Source: Rossellomorea aquimaris
Lineage (GTDB): Bacteria; Bacillota; Bacilli; Bacillales; Bacillaceae_B
Length of the DNA: 64,000 nt
Assembly (NCBI RefSeq): GCF_000935355.1
Contig: NZ_JXZC01000004.1
Coordinates: 186,001-250,000, forward strand
Direction: 5' to 3'
A program made the position numbers and the translations under genes. This document shows, one piece after another, positions 43,640-50,990 of the stretch. Positions within the stretch are counted from its first letter, which is position 1; each line of letters begins with the position of its first letter. The notes beneath the pieces were generated by a model. The model was not told the origin of the DNA and did not search any database. It worked only from the letters and a program-made list of their open reading frames with translations.

Positions 43640-44083
43640 TCACCGTAAGGAAAGTGTGTAGTGATACACGGTCTCTTCCTTTATATAACCATTCTTTTCA
43701 TACAATCTCTGCGCTTGAACATTGTCCCAGTCGGTTTCCAAAATAAGCGACTTTCCATTGGTTTGCTCAGCGTGCTTTTTGGCAGCGTCCAACAACATCT
43801 GTCCGGCACCCTGATTTCTTACTTCTTGAGATACATAGAGGTCGTTCAGCTTCCATATCCGTTCCATGTAAATAGAGGAGAAAGAAGGGTACAACTGGGT
43901 GAAGCCTACATACCTTTCTTTTTCAATCGCAACAAAAATGACAGATTCATCCTGCGACAATCGTCCTTCAAGATACCGTTTTGCTCCAGACCTATCCGAC
44001 ACTTGATGATAAAACATACGATAAGAATTAAAAAGGTCCACAATTCCTTCTAAGTCTGAAAGTCGTGCCCGAGCTACCTTCAT
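43640..44083 (-). CDS. GNAT family N-acetyltransferase (147 aa)
   Basis: The frame is open to 44131, but the ATG at 44083 (MKVARARLSDLEG) follows AAGGGAGGG and is the better start. Acetyl-CoA-binding motif A is NDLYVSQEVRNQGAGQMLLDAAKKHA (Q/RxxGxG/A), followed by LILETDWDNVQAQRLYEKNGYI. Substrate unknown. It lies between terminators and is expressed alone. Confidence 0.85.
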   Translation of the reverse strand: MKVARARLSDLEGIVDLFNSYRMFYHQVSDRSGAKRYLEGRLSQDESVIFVAIEKERYVGFTQLYPSFSSIYMERIWKLNDLYVSQEVRNQGAGQMLLDAAKKHAEQTNGKSLILETDWDNVQAQRLYEKNGYIKEETVYHYTLSLR

Positions 44084-44180
44084 CCAATCCCTCCCTTTAT
44101 ACATTATTTTATGAGAGTGGGGAGAGAACATGCTTCTGATGATGGTCCCAGAATTAATCTACTCCCGGCTCAATTCAATA

Positions 44181-44212
44181 AAAAAACCAGCCCGCATAAA
44201 GCAGGCTGGCGG
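44181..44212 (-). terminator. terminator of the DUF2269-like gene
   Basis: CCAGCCCGC / GCAGGCTGG stem; on the minus strand it is followed by a seven-T tract. Confidence 0.8.
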
Positions 44213-44219
44213 ACTCAGA

Positions 44220-44672
44220 TTAAAATGGTTTGATAGACATTAAGATAATAAGAATAATGGCTGCACTATGTATAATGATATTGAATGGTTTTAATTCTGA
44301 GTTGATTTTTCCGTAAGACTCAGGGACGTCATCACCTTTGTGACTGTGGATGATCTCGGCCATTTGCTTCACTTTTTTGGGCATGATGCCTGCAACGATG
44401 AATTGAACACCTATGTAAATCACGATGGACGCGATATACCAACCCGTTTTGAATAAATAAGGGTTCATAATACCCATAATGAGACCGGTAATAAGTAAAA
44501 CGATACTGCCGACTTTTGCAAAGGTTTCGATCTTTTTGCTAAGCTCTAATGAGAATTTAGCCTGATGGGAGGTTTCAGGTGTTTTCATCACGACCGGCAT
44601 GGCAAAGCTTGCACCAAGTCCAGCGACTGCAGCAACGACATGGACAAGAACCAATAATCCATAAATTGACAT
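44220..44672 (-). CDS. DUF2269-like four-helix membrane protein
   Basis: Protein of 150 residues starting MSIYGLLVLVHVVAAVAGLGASF (the ATG at 44672 follows AGGTGGAGGTG; the longer frame would use the RBS itself). Four predicted helices with conserved His in the first (LVHVVAA) and in SELKPFNIIIHSAAIILI, typical of DUF2269 family proteins, which may bind heme through histidines. Function unknown. Divergent from the folate cyclo-ligase-like gene. Confidence 0.72.
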   Translation of the reverse strand: MSIYGLLVLVHVVAAVAGLGASFAMPVVMKTPETSHQAKFSLELSKKIETFAKVGSIVLLITGLIMGIMNPYLFKTGWYIASIVIYIGVQFIVAGIMPKKVKQMAEIIHSHKGDDVPESYGKINSELKPFNIIIHSAAIILIILMSIKPF

Positions 44673-44771
44673 GTTATTCACCTCCACCTAAGGGAATTTT
44701 GAACAGATTTCATTGTATAGTAAATTAGTACTAATTTCCAGGTTTTTTTTGATAAAAGGGGAGAGAAAAGT

Positions 44772-45494
44772 ATGAGTGAGAAAGATGAAATCAGGAATAA
44801 GGTATGGAAGCGGTTGACGGAAAATAAATTAGGCCGGTTTCCATTTCCGTTAGTAGGCCGCATCCCGAATTTCAAAGGGGCGGAAAAAGCTGCTACTTTT
44901 GTTCGATATATGGATACTTACAAAGATGCTGAGGTCGTAAAGGTAAATCCCGATGCACCACAGCTTCCACTTCGTGCAAATGTGTTGAAGGATGGGAAAA
45001 CCTTGCTCATTCCAACACCGCGCTTGAAGGATGGGTTTGTCATGATCAAGCCTGAATGGGTACCCAAAGGAGAGGAGAGAAAGGCAGCGAGTATCAAGCA
45101 TATGAACTCATATGGTCAAGTCATGCCACTGACGGACATACCTCATATTGACCTGATCGTCGTCGGTTCCGTTGCGATTCATCGTGATGGGAGAAGGCTT
45201 GGAAAAGGAGAGGGATATGCCGACCGTGAATATGCCATCCTGCGTGAAATTGGAAACAAACCAGTACCGGTCATCACCACCATTAACAGTGAGCAGCTTG
45301 TAGGAGACGACATCCCAAGAGATTCCTACGACCTCGCAGTCGACTGGATCGTCACCGAAGAAGGCATCACAGAAACCCGCACCCCATACCCAAAACCACA
45401 GGGCATCGAATGGGAACACGTTACCGAAGACGAAATGGAAAAGATGCCGATTTTGAAGGATTTGAAGAACTTCTCTGGAGGGACGGACCTTTAA
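44772..45494 (+). CDS. 5-formyltetrahydrofolate cyclo-ligase family protein
   Basis: Protein of 240 residues with the family signature GRRLGKGEGYADREYAIL (phosphate and folate binding) and VVGSVAIHRDGR. It is longer than the classical YqgN-type enzyme and resembles the archaeal-like/MTHFSD branch (begins RNKVWKRLTENKLGRFP), so activity may differ. ATG start with GGGGAGAG upstream. The C-terminal GGTDL and stop are encoded by a GGGACGGACCT element, as in the phosphotransferase at 40159. Confidence 0.82.
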   Translation: MSEKDEIRNKVWKRLTENKLGRFPFPLVGRIPNFKGAEKAATFVRYMDTYKDAEVVKVNPDAPQLPLRANVLKDGKTLLIPTPRLKDGFVMIKPEWVPKGEERKAASIKHMNSYGQVMPLTDIPHIDLIVVGSVAIHRDGRRLGKGEGYADREYAILREIGNKPVPVITTINSEQLVGDDIPRDSYDLAVDWIVTEEGITETRTPYPKPQGIEWEHVTEDEMEKMPILKDLKNFSGGTDL

Positions 45495-45559
45495 TTTGTA
45501 GTCAAATTATATGAAAGCTATAGGGACGGGCTTTTGGGAAAATTGGAGGTCCGTCCCTA
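45477..45559. repeat. inverted repeat of GGGACGGACCT elements
   Basis: GGAGGGACGGACCTT (45477-45491), a degenerate TAGGGACGGG (45521-45530) and the reverse AGGTCCGTCCCTA (45547-45559) form an 83-bp unit whose outer arms are complementary. It overlaps the cyclo-ligase stop. Confidence 0.8.
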
Positions 45560-45600
45560 TAAAAAAACCTTGAAGGCAAAATCGCCTTCAAGGTTTTTTG
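45560..45600. terminator. intrinsic terminator of the cyclo-ligase-like gene
   Basis: Sixteen-base perfect stem (AAAAAACCTTGAAGGC / GCCTTCAAGGTTTTTT, 45562-45599) with loop AAAATC. Confidence 0.9.
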
Positions 45601-45603
45601 GGG

Positions 45604-45771
45604 TTATGCTTGTCGCCTCTGAACGAGCCGCCTCCGCTTTTCTTCGATGTCCAGCTCCGGCGGCTAGAGGCTCGAGGTCATAAGATGAACCTACCAAAAA
45701 GGCAAAGAACGCCTTTCCGGTAGGTTCATCTTATGCTTGTCGCCTCTGAACGAGCCGCCTCCGCTTTTCTT
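45604..45771. repeat. composite intergenic repeat: 41-bp direct repeats around a hairpin
   Basis: A perfect 41-bp direct repeat (45604-45644 and 45731-45771, beginning TTATGCTTGTCGCC) brackets a segment with GATGTCCAGCTCCGGCGG, GGCTCGAGGTCATAAG and a 16-bp inverted repeat (ATAAGATGAACCTACC / GGTAGGTTCATCTTAT) that also encloses AAAGGC...GCCTTT. The second copy runs into the stop codon of the carbonic anhydrase. The TCCAGCTCC...CTCGAGGTCATAAG string is a familiar multicopy intergenic sequence in Bacillaceae. Confidence 0.85.
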
Positions 45772-46327
45772 AGTACCCTTCAACAACCAGATCAAGCTTT
45801 CCGGTTTCAGGACTGATGACAAGTCCATGGACAGGAATCTTTTTATCCATCAACGGATGGTTCTTGATCATGTCGACACTGTGGGCGACGCTTTCCTGTA
45901 CTGAACTGAAGCCTTTCAGCCAGTCGTGCAGGTCGATGCCGGAATAGTTGACGGTGTCGAGTGTTTCTTCTGGAATCCCACGGTCCTTCATCTTGTCCAG
46001 GATTTTGTGGCTGTCAATGGCACTCATGCCGCAGTCATGGTGACCGATGACGAGTACTTCGTCTGCTTGAAGCTCATACACCGCAACGAGGAGGCTGCGC
46101 ATGATACTACCGAATGGGTGGCTTACGACCGCACCGGCGTTTTTCACGATTTTTACATCGCCATTTCTCATGTTCATGGATTTAGGCAAAAGCTCTACTA
46201 AACGAGTATCCATACAAGTAAGAATGACTAAGCGTTTGTCCGGAAACTTGGTGGTTCTGTACTCTTCGTACGATTGTTCTTGTACAAACTGTTGGTTGTA
46301 ATCAAGTATGTTCGTTAATAAAGTCAT
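45770..46327 (-). CDS. ytiB: beta-class carbonic anhydrase
   Basis: Protein of 185 residues with the beta-class zinc ligands Cys38 (VILTCMDTR, with the Asp40/Arg42 dyad), His96 and Cys99 (VIGHHDCG), and the substrate-side KNAGAVVSHPFGSIMRS. It matches YtiB of B. subtilis in length and sequence pattern. Cytosolic; interconverts CO2 and bicarbonate. The RBS is weak (minus strand TAGGAGTAG). Its stop codon coincides with the end of the second 41-bp repeat, so the C-terminal codons may have been altered by the element. Confidence 0.92.
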   Translation of the reverse strand: MTLLTNILDYNQQFVQEQSYEEYRTTKFPDKRLVILTCMDTRLVELLPKSMNMRNGDVKIVKNAGAVVSHPFGSIMRSLLVAVYELQADEVLVIGHHDCGMSAIDSHKILDKMKDRGIPEETLDTVNYSGIDLHDWLKGFSSVQESVAHSVDMIKNHPLMDKKIPVHGLVISPETGKLDLVVEGY

Positions 46328-46355
46328 GTCGTCTACTCCTATAAATAAGTTTTTA

Positions 46356-46853
46356 TCACTTCACATTTTGCTGAAGGTGATTTTCTATCTCTTTTATTTT
46401 ATCCATAATTTCTTGCCGATTCCAATCAGAAGTATTGGAAAGTTTTAAATAAAGAGAAGATACTTTAGCCAGTACCTCTGTCAAATTCGGCTCTTTACGT
46501 GGGTAGGTGGACTTACCCATGAGATCGAATAAGCCATTCATTTGATCTGACACTTTCTTGTATTGAGCGTCCTTGGAAATGATGGCAAGATGGAAATACT
46601 GTTGCATATCGGAAAACTGAAAGAAAATATCAAACAGCTCGAAAGAATCATTTTTCTTCAAATTCAATTCTATTTCACCAGAGAAATTCTTATGAATGAT
46701 CCGGGCGAACTTCGGAGAGCTTTCTTCTTCTATGATGGACATGAAGTTTTCTCCGGGCTTTAAAAGGTCGTACCCTGTATTAGAAGCATCTATTAAATTA
46801 AACTGCCTATCCAATAGTAGATAAGGAATCGGGCATAAATGCAGGTTTTCCAC
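46356..46853 (-). CDS. PAS-like small protein, partner of the B12-binding protein
   Basis: The longer frame starts at 46889, but a GTG at 46853 is seven bases after AAAAGGAG and gives a 165-residue protein starting MENLHLCPIPYLLLDRQFNLIDASNTGYDLL, a PAS-fold N-terminus (CPIPYLLLDRQFNLIDAS). The C-terminal third is helical with coiled-coil character (NRQEIMDKIKEIENHLQQNV). No catalytic domain is attached, so it is likely a sensor or signal-transfer adaptor. It follows the B12-binding gene by about 115 bp on the same strand; a shared regulatory role is inferred. Confidence 0.65.
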   Translation of the reverse strand: MENLHLCPIPYLLLDRQFNLIDASNTGYDLLKPGENFMSIIEEESSPKFARIIHKNFSGEIELNLKKNDSFELFDIFFQFSDMQQYFHLAIISKDAQYKKVSDQMNGLFDLMGKSTYPRKEPNLTEVLAKVSSLYLKLSNTSDWNRQEIMDKIKEIENHLQQNVK

Positions 46854-46969
46854 ATGATCACTCCTTTTGGAAAGGTTAATGGACGTCATTGCCCGTTCTG
46901 CACAGAAGGTATCATGTGGGATAACATTCAGTTGAACCTTATGATGTTTGGCTATATAAGATGAAAGAG

Positions 46970-47620
46970 CTAGCCTTTCTGGGAAACAAGCTGCTCCGAC
47001 ATATCCGTCAGATACGAATTAAGCTCTAACAAGTCATTAAAACTGGTTACCTGTGATTTTTCCAGAAAACCGAGGGTATAGTTTGCAATCAATCGTCCCC
47101 CGACTAGAATTTCAATCTTCGGATGATGGTCTCTAATCTCTTCGATGCACTCTTTCAATCGAGACAGTTCCGTTGTCATACCGATGGATATTCCAATGGC
47201 ATGAGGTTTCCAGGCATCAATGAAGGTTAAAGCATCTTTGACGGGAACGTTAGCTCCTAAGTAACGGGTATTCCATTGCTTTTCTTTGAATACTTCGTTC
47301 GCAAGCTCCAGTCCCAGACTGTGATGTTCACCCTCTATACAAAATAAAAGAGCTTTAGGATGGTTTTCCAAAGCTTCTTGATGGGTAAATACGGTGGCAA
47401 GTAAATATTTAAGGGTAGCAGTAGCTAAATGCTCATCTGCAACGGTAATTTGATTTTTCTCCCAAAGATCACCAATTCTATACATGGATGGTTTGATAAC
47501 TTTCTCATAAAAAGTGAAATTATCCATTTTTGAGTGAATAGAAGACGAATGTAATTCCATCAAAGAATGAACGTCTCCTGCGAGAATGGACTTGGTGAAA
47601 GCCTGGACCAGCTGATTCAT
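46970..47620 (-). CDS. stand-alone cobalamin-binding protein with CarH-type light-sensor motifs
   Basis: Protein of 216 residues with two domains: a helical bundle (about 1-85) carrying the Wx9EH motif (Trp53, Glu63-His64 in LWEKNQITVADEHLAT) and a Rossmann-like B12-binding domain (about 88-205) with the ExHxxG motif (Glu98, His100, Gly103). In CarH/LitR these residues bind adenosylcobalamin and form the light-sensing pocket. Here the MerR DNA-binding domain is absent. RBS AGGAG lies before the ATG. It pairs with the PAS-like gene downstream. It might be a photosensor acting by protein-protein contact, or only a cobalamin or corrinoid carrier. Confidence 0.85.
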   Translation of the reverse strand: MNQLVQAFTKSILAGDVHSLMELHSSSIHSKMDNFTFYEKVIKPSMYRIGDLWEKNQITVADEHLATATLKYLLATVFTHQEALENHPKALLFCIEGEHHSLGLELANEVFKEKQWNTRYLGANVPVKDALTFIDAWKPHAIGISIGMTTELSRLKECIEEIRDHHPKIEILVGGRLIANYTLGFLEKSQVTSFNDLLELNSYLTDMSEQLVSQKG

Positions 47621-47706
47621 TTATGATCACTCCTAGCAAAAATACCAATTACTATATTCAATAGATAGAATTGAAATTCCTGCTAAAATTTCAACCTATA
47701 TTTGGA

Positions 47707-47735
47707 TTGACTTTCCCTGTATTCTTATTTAATAT
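47707..47735 (+). promoter_or_regulatory. queF promoter
   Basis: TTGACT (47707-47712) and TAATAT (47730-47735) with a 17-bp spacer, about 40 bp upstream of the preQ1 aptamer. Confidence 0.7.
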
Positions 47736-47772
47736 AACCTCTGTAACATTAATTGTCGCTCAACTAATTGAG

Positions 47773-47812
47773 AGAGGTTCATAGCATTAACCCTCTATAA
47801 AAAACTATGGTT
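47773..47812 (+). ncRNA. preQ1-I riboswitch aptamer
   Basis: AGAGGTTCATAGCATTAACC, then CTCTATAAAAAACTA, matches the preQ1-I consensus (AGAGGTTC, TAGC, ACCCTCTATAAAAAACTA pseudoknot). It lies 154 bp upstream of queF. Between it and queF is a second hairpin overlapping the RBS. Confidence 0.9.
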
Positions 47813-47929
47813 CTATGAATCTAACATGAGACTATCTTAAACATGTTATCCTTTAAGCGTAACAGGATATAACAAATTTTGCAATTTACCTGCCTGTTAT
47901 GTCGATTCTTAGGCTAATGCTATGTCCTC

Positions 47930-47961
47930 CTTCATTCGAGACACTCTGAAGGGGAGGATTT
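47930..47961 (+). promoter_or_regulatory. hairpin hiding the queF Shine-Dalgarno or acting as terminator
   Basis: TCCTCCTTC pairs with GAAGGGGAGGA, the RBS of queF (GGGGAGG), and is followed by TTTTTAC before the ATG. It can be a terminator or an occluder of translation; whichever, it is the obvious expression platform for the upstream aptamer. Confidence 0.65.
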
Positions 47962-47965
47962 TTAC

Positions 47966-48463
47966 ATGTCAGGAAGAAAAGATGAAGATTTAACAGATTT
48001 ATCATTATTAGGAAATCAAGGAACAAATTACTTATTCGAATATGCTCCACAGATCCTGGAAGCATTCGACAATAAGCATCCGAACCGGGATTATTTTGTG
48101 AAATTCAATTGTCCTGAATTTACAAGTCTCTGTCCGAAGACCGGTCAGCCGGACTTCGCAACCATCTATATCAGCTACATCCCGGGTGAAAAGATGGTGG
48201 AAAGCAAATCACTCAAGCTATACCTGTTCAGCTTCCGCAATCACGGGGATTTCCATGAAGACTGCATGAACATCATCATGAATGATCTCATCGAATTAAT
48301 GGATCCGCGCTATATAGAAGTATGGGGTAAATTCACCCCACGCGGCGGAATCAGCATTGATCCTTATTGTAACTATGGGAAGCCTGGTACCAAATACGAA
48401 ACGATGGCAGACCACCGCTTGATGAATCATGACTTGTATCCGGAGAAGATTGATAATCGATAA
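47966..48463 (+). CDS. queF: QueF, preQ0 reductase (queuosine pathway)
   Basis: Type I QueF of 165 residues, same length as the B. subtilis enzyme. It contains [45 protein letters not shown]: catalytic Cys56 in TSLCPKTG, the Asp63 of QPDF, and the Glu of VESKSLK. It reduces 7-cyano-7-deazaguanine to preQ1 with NADPH. It is not preceded by queC/D/E here, so the riboswitch controls a single-gene unit. RBS GGGGAGG. Confidence 0.96.
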   Translation: MSGRKDEDLTDLSLLGNQGTNYLFEYAPQILEAFDNKHPNRDYFVKFNCPEFTSLCPKTGQPDFATIYISYIPGEKMVESKSLKLYLFSFRNHGDFHEDCMNIIMNDLIELMDPRYIEVWGKFTPRGGISIDPYCNYGKPGTKYETMADHRLMNHDLYPEKIDNR

Positions 48464-48467
48464 TATG

Positions 48468-48503
48468 GAAGAACGATCCCATTAATGGGGTCGTTCTTTT
48501 TTG
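48468..48503 (+). terminator. intrinsic terminator of queF
   Basis: GAAGAACGATCCC / GGGGTCGTTCTTTTTT with six-base loop. Confidence 0.88.
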
Positions 48504-48540
48504 ATCATTTTGGAAGATTATGTGGGAATAATTGTTAAAC

Positions 48541-48672
48541 GGCTGGATTATTAGTGAAAACGGCCGGATTATCTAACAAAATGGCTGGATTATCAGTCGA
48601 TTCGGCCGGATTTTCCAACAGATCGGCTGAATTATCCGAGCTTCCGGCTGGATTATCCATCTAACCGGAATC
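48541..48672. repeat. tandem array D, period exactly 21 bp
   Basis: GGCTGGATTA or GGCCGGATT starts at 48541, 48562, 48583, 48604, 48625, 48646 and partial 48667. About six and a half units. The following 190 bp up to the EamA gene hold promoter-type sequence only. Confidence 0.9.
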
Positions 48673-48858
48673 GGACACCCGTATTAGGAAAGATCCTCTA
48701 ACCCTTAAAACGATTTGGAATGTAAATGAGCCCAAATAGCCCTTATAGAGTGACAGTGTGGTCGGGTAGTTCAAGATAAACTCTGGGCGAATATTTCTAT
48801 TGCCGAAATAAATAGCGGGGATTATACTTGCGAGAGAGTTAGAAAAGGAGGGAGCGGG

Positions 48859-49758
48859 ATGAAACCATTAAACGCATCTCTTTGTGTGCTGATCGGTGCC
48901 AGCTCATACGGAATTCATGCTTCTGTCGTGAAGCTTGGATTTGCTGAAGGATACTCCGTGTCAGAAGTGACGGGTGTTCAATATTTATTTGGAGTGGTCA
49001 TGCTATTCCTGGCTTTTCTTTTTACGAAAAAAATCAACCTAAGTAAAAAACATTGGATTTCGCTCCTGGGAGTCGGGGTTTTGCTCAGTATGACGGGGAT
49101 CTTTTATGGACTCAGTCTTCATGCAGTACCAGCTTCCATTGCGGTTGTCATGCTTTTTCAATTTACGTGGATCGGCGTTTTGATTGAAACCATCTATATG
49201 AAGAAACTTCCTTCTATTAAAAAGTTGGTGTCTGTACTGTTTCTTTGGATGGGAACTCTCTTGGCAGGCGGGATCGGCTCTTCATCAGGCTTCAGATGGA
49301 TGGAAAACAGTATGGGGATCCTATTTGGATTCTTTGCAGCCATCACCTTCGCCCTGTTTATTTTCTTCAGCGGAAAAGTGGCGAAAGAAGTACCGACGAT
49401 TCAGAAGAGTATGATGATCACCCTTGGTGGTCTGCTTGTCGTCCTTAACGCGTTTCGCCCGGCTTTTCTAACAGACCCGGTGCAAATCGTAGAGATGGCT
49501 GACTTCGGATTTCTTGTCGGGATTTTCGGAAGCATCCTTCCTGTCGTCTTCTTCGCCATCGGCACACCCCATATCGATTCAAGTCTATCGACCATCATGG
49601 GGGCAGCCGAACTTCCGGCTGCAATCCTTGCAGCCATGTGGATCCTGGAGGAACAAGTCCTTCCCTTGCAGTTCATTGGAATCCTGCTCATTTTAATCGG
49701 AATTGCGATTCCCCAATTTCATATGGGATCTGCCCAACCGCGGAATCAATACGGGTAA
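48859..49758 (+). CDS. EamA/DMT family transporter
   Basis: Membrane protein of 299 residues with ten predicted helices as two EamA repeats (GASSYGIHASVVKLGFAEGYS...; GILFGFFAAITFALFIFFSGKVA). Conserved VPASIAVVMLFQFTWIGVLIE is typical of drug/metabolite exporters for amino acids or metabolites. Substrate unknown. RBS AAAAGGAGGGAG. No clear operon partner; a hairpin (about 49762-49799) follows. Confidence 0.88.
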   Translation: MKPLNASLCVLIGASSYGIHASVVKLGFAEGYSVSEVTGVQYLFGVVMLFLAFLFTKKINLSKKHWISLLGVGVLLSMTGIFYGLSLHAVPASIAVVMLFQFTWIGVLIETIYMKKLPSIKKLVSVLFLWMGTLLAGGIGSSSGFRWMENSMGILFGFFAAITFALFIFFSGKVAKEVPTIQKSMMITLGGLLVVLNAFRPAFLTDPVQIVEMADFGFLVGIFGSILPVVFFAIGTPHIDSSLSTIMGAAELPAAILAAMWILEEQVLPLQFIGILLILIGIAIPQFHMGSAQPRNQYG

Positions 49759-50016
49759 AAAGGAAAGCTCTCTTCTTTGGTGAAGGGAGCTACTTTCCGG
49801 TGGAGGCTAAAACTCCTTTTATACCCTGAATGTGACCCCTTAAACCTAAACCCCATCCTCATAACATCTGCAAACCCTTCCAATTTTCACAATTATTAAA
49901 CCTTATTTTTTTAACCGTATTCCCTTTACAAAGGGTCTTGATGGGCTTTATAATCCCGTTGTTCAACTTTTTACGGAAAACCAAAAAAAATTTTAAAGAA
50001 AAAGGAGGTTGCGGTG

Positions 50017-50865
50017 ATGCGACAAAGAATATTTTCCTTCTTAATGATGAATCTCGGAGCATTTCTTGTTTCGGTGAATGTCCATTTTTTCTTATCGCCT
50101 AATAATTTAGCGACAGGGGGAGTCAGTGGATTGTCGATCATCATGAACGATCTGTTTCCTGGAATATCCCTTGGACTGTTCATGATCATCATCAATATCG
50201 TATTATTTATCGTCGGTGTGATCTTTCTCGGCTTTAATTTCGGTGCGAAAACCATTTACGCAAGTTTCGCCCTTTCATTCTACGTTTGGTTATTAGAGAG
50301 AGTTGCCCCGATGAGCGCTCCATTAAGTGATGATATCTTAATTCAATTGATCATCGGTCAATGCATTGCCGCAACCGGTATGGCCATCGTGTTCAACCAG
50401 CAGGCATCAACGGGTGGGACAGATATCGTGGCCCTGATCTTTAATAAATATTTCAATATAGATGTAGGCAGAGGAGTTCTACTGGCTGATTTATCAATCG
50501 CCATGTCCTCCGCCGTACTATTCGGACCGCAAGTCGGAATGTATGCATTCTTCGGTGTCATCCTGAACGGACTGGTCATCGATTATGCATTGCAGCAATT
50601 CAATTCAAATAAAGAGATTGTGATCATAAGCAGGTACAGCGATGAGATCAAGTCTTATATCGTTCATGAACTGGGAAAAGGAGCTACGATTCATACGGCA
50701 ACGGGAGCATTCACTTCCGATGAAAAGGAAGTCATCACGACCATCCTTGGTCGCAAGGACTTCTCCAAGTTAAAAGGGTTCATCACCCAGGTCGATAATC
50801 GTGCATTCATCACCGTTCACACAATGAATGAAATCCTTGGTCAAAACTTTAAACGACTGGCATAG
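50017..50865 (+). CDS. YitT family (DUF161/DUF2179) membrane protein
   Basis: Protein of about 282 residues with five or six membrane helices (NLGAFLVSVNVHFFLSPNNLATGGVSGLSIIMN is the DUF161 signature) and a C-terminal DUF2179 ferredoxin-like domain (KEIVIISRYSDEIKSYIVHELGKGATIHTATGAFTSDEKEVITTILGRKDF). YitT proteins are of unknown function in most Bacilli. Tandem GTG (50014) and ATG (50017) starts are possible; the ATG has better spacing from AAAGGAGG. Confidence 0.9.
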   Translation: MRQRIFSFLMMNLGAFLVSVNVHFFLSPNNLATGGVSGLSIIMNDLFPGISLGLFMIIINIVLFIVGVIFLGFNFGAKTIYASFALSFYVWLLERVAPMSAPLSDDILIQLIIGQCIAATGMAIVFNQQASTGGTDIVALIFNKYFNIDVGRGVLLADLSIAMSSAVLFGPQVGMYAFFGVILNGLVIDYALQQFNSNKEIVIISRYSDEIKSYIVHELGKGATIHTATGAFTSDEKEVITTILGRKDFSKLKGFITQVDNRAFITVHTMNEILGQNFKRLA

Positions 50866-50869
50866 AAAC

Positions 50870-50905
50870 AAAGCTTCACCTTTCAATAAGGTGGAGCTTT
50901 TTCTT
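50870..50905 (+). terminator. intrinsic terminator of the YitT gene
   Basis: AAAGCTTCACCTT / AAGGTGGAGCTTTTT hairpin with five-base loop. Confidence 0.88.
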
Positions 50906-50990
50906 TGTCAAAAAATATTATCCTACTTTCCAGAAAATAAAGGAAAATCTTGGGCTCTTCCTGTATAAATAGAAGGTAGGGGGTGGAAAT

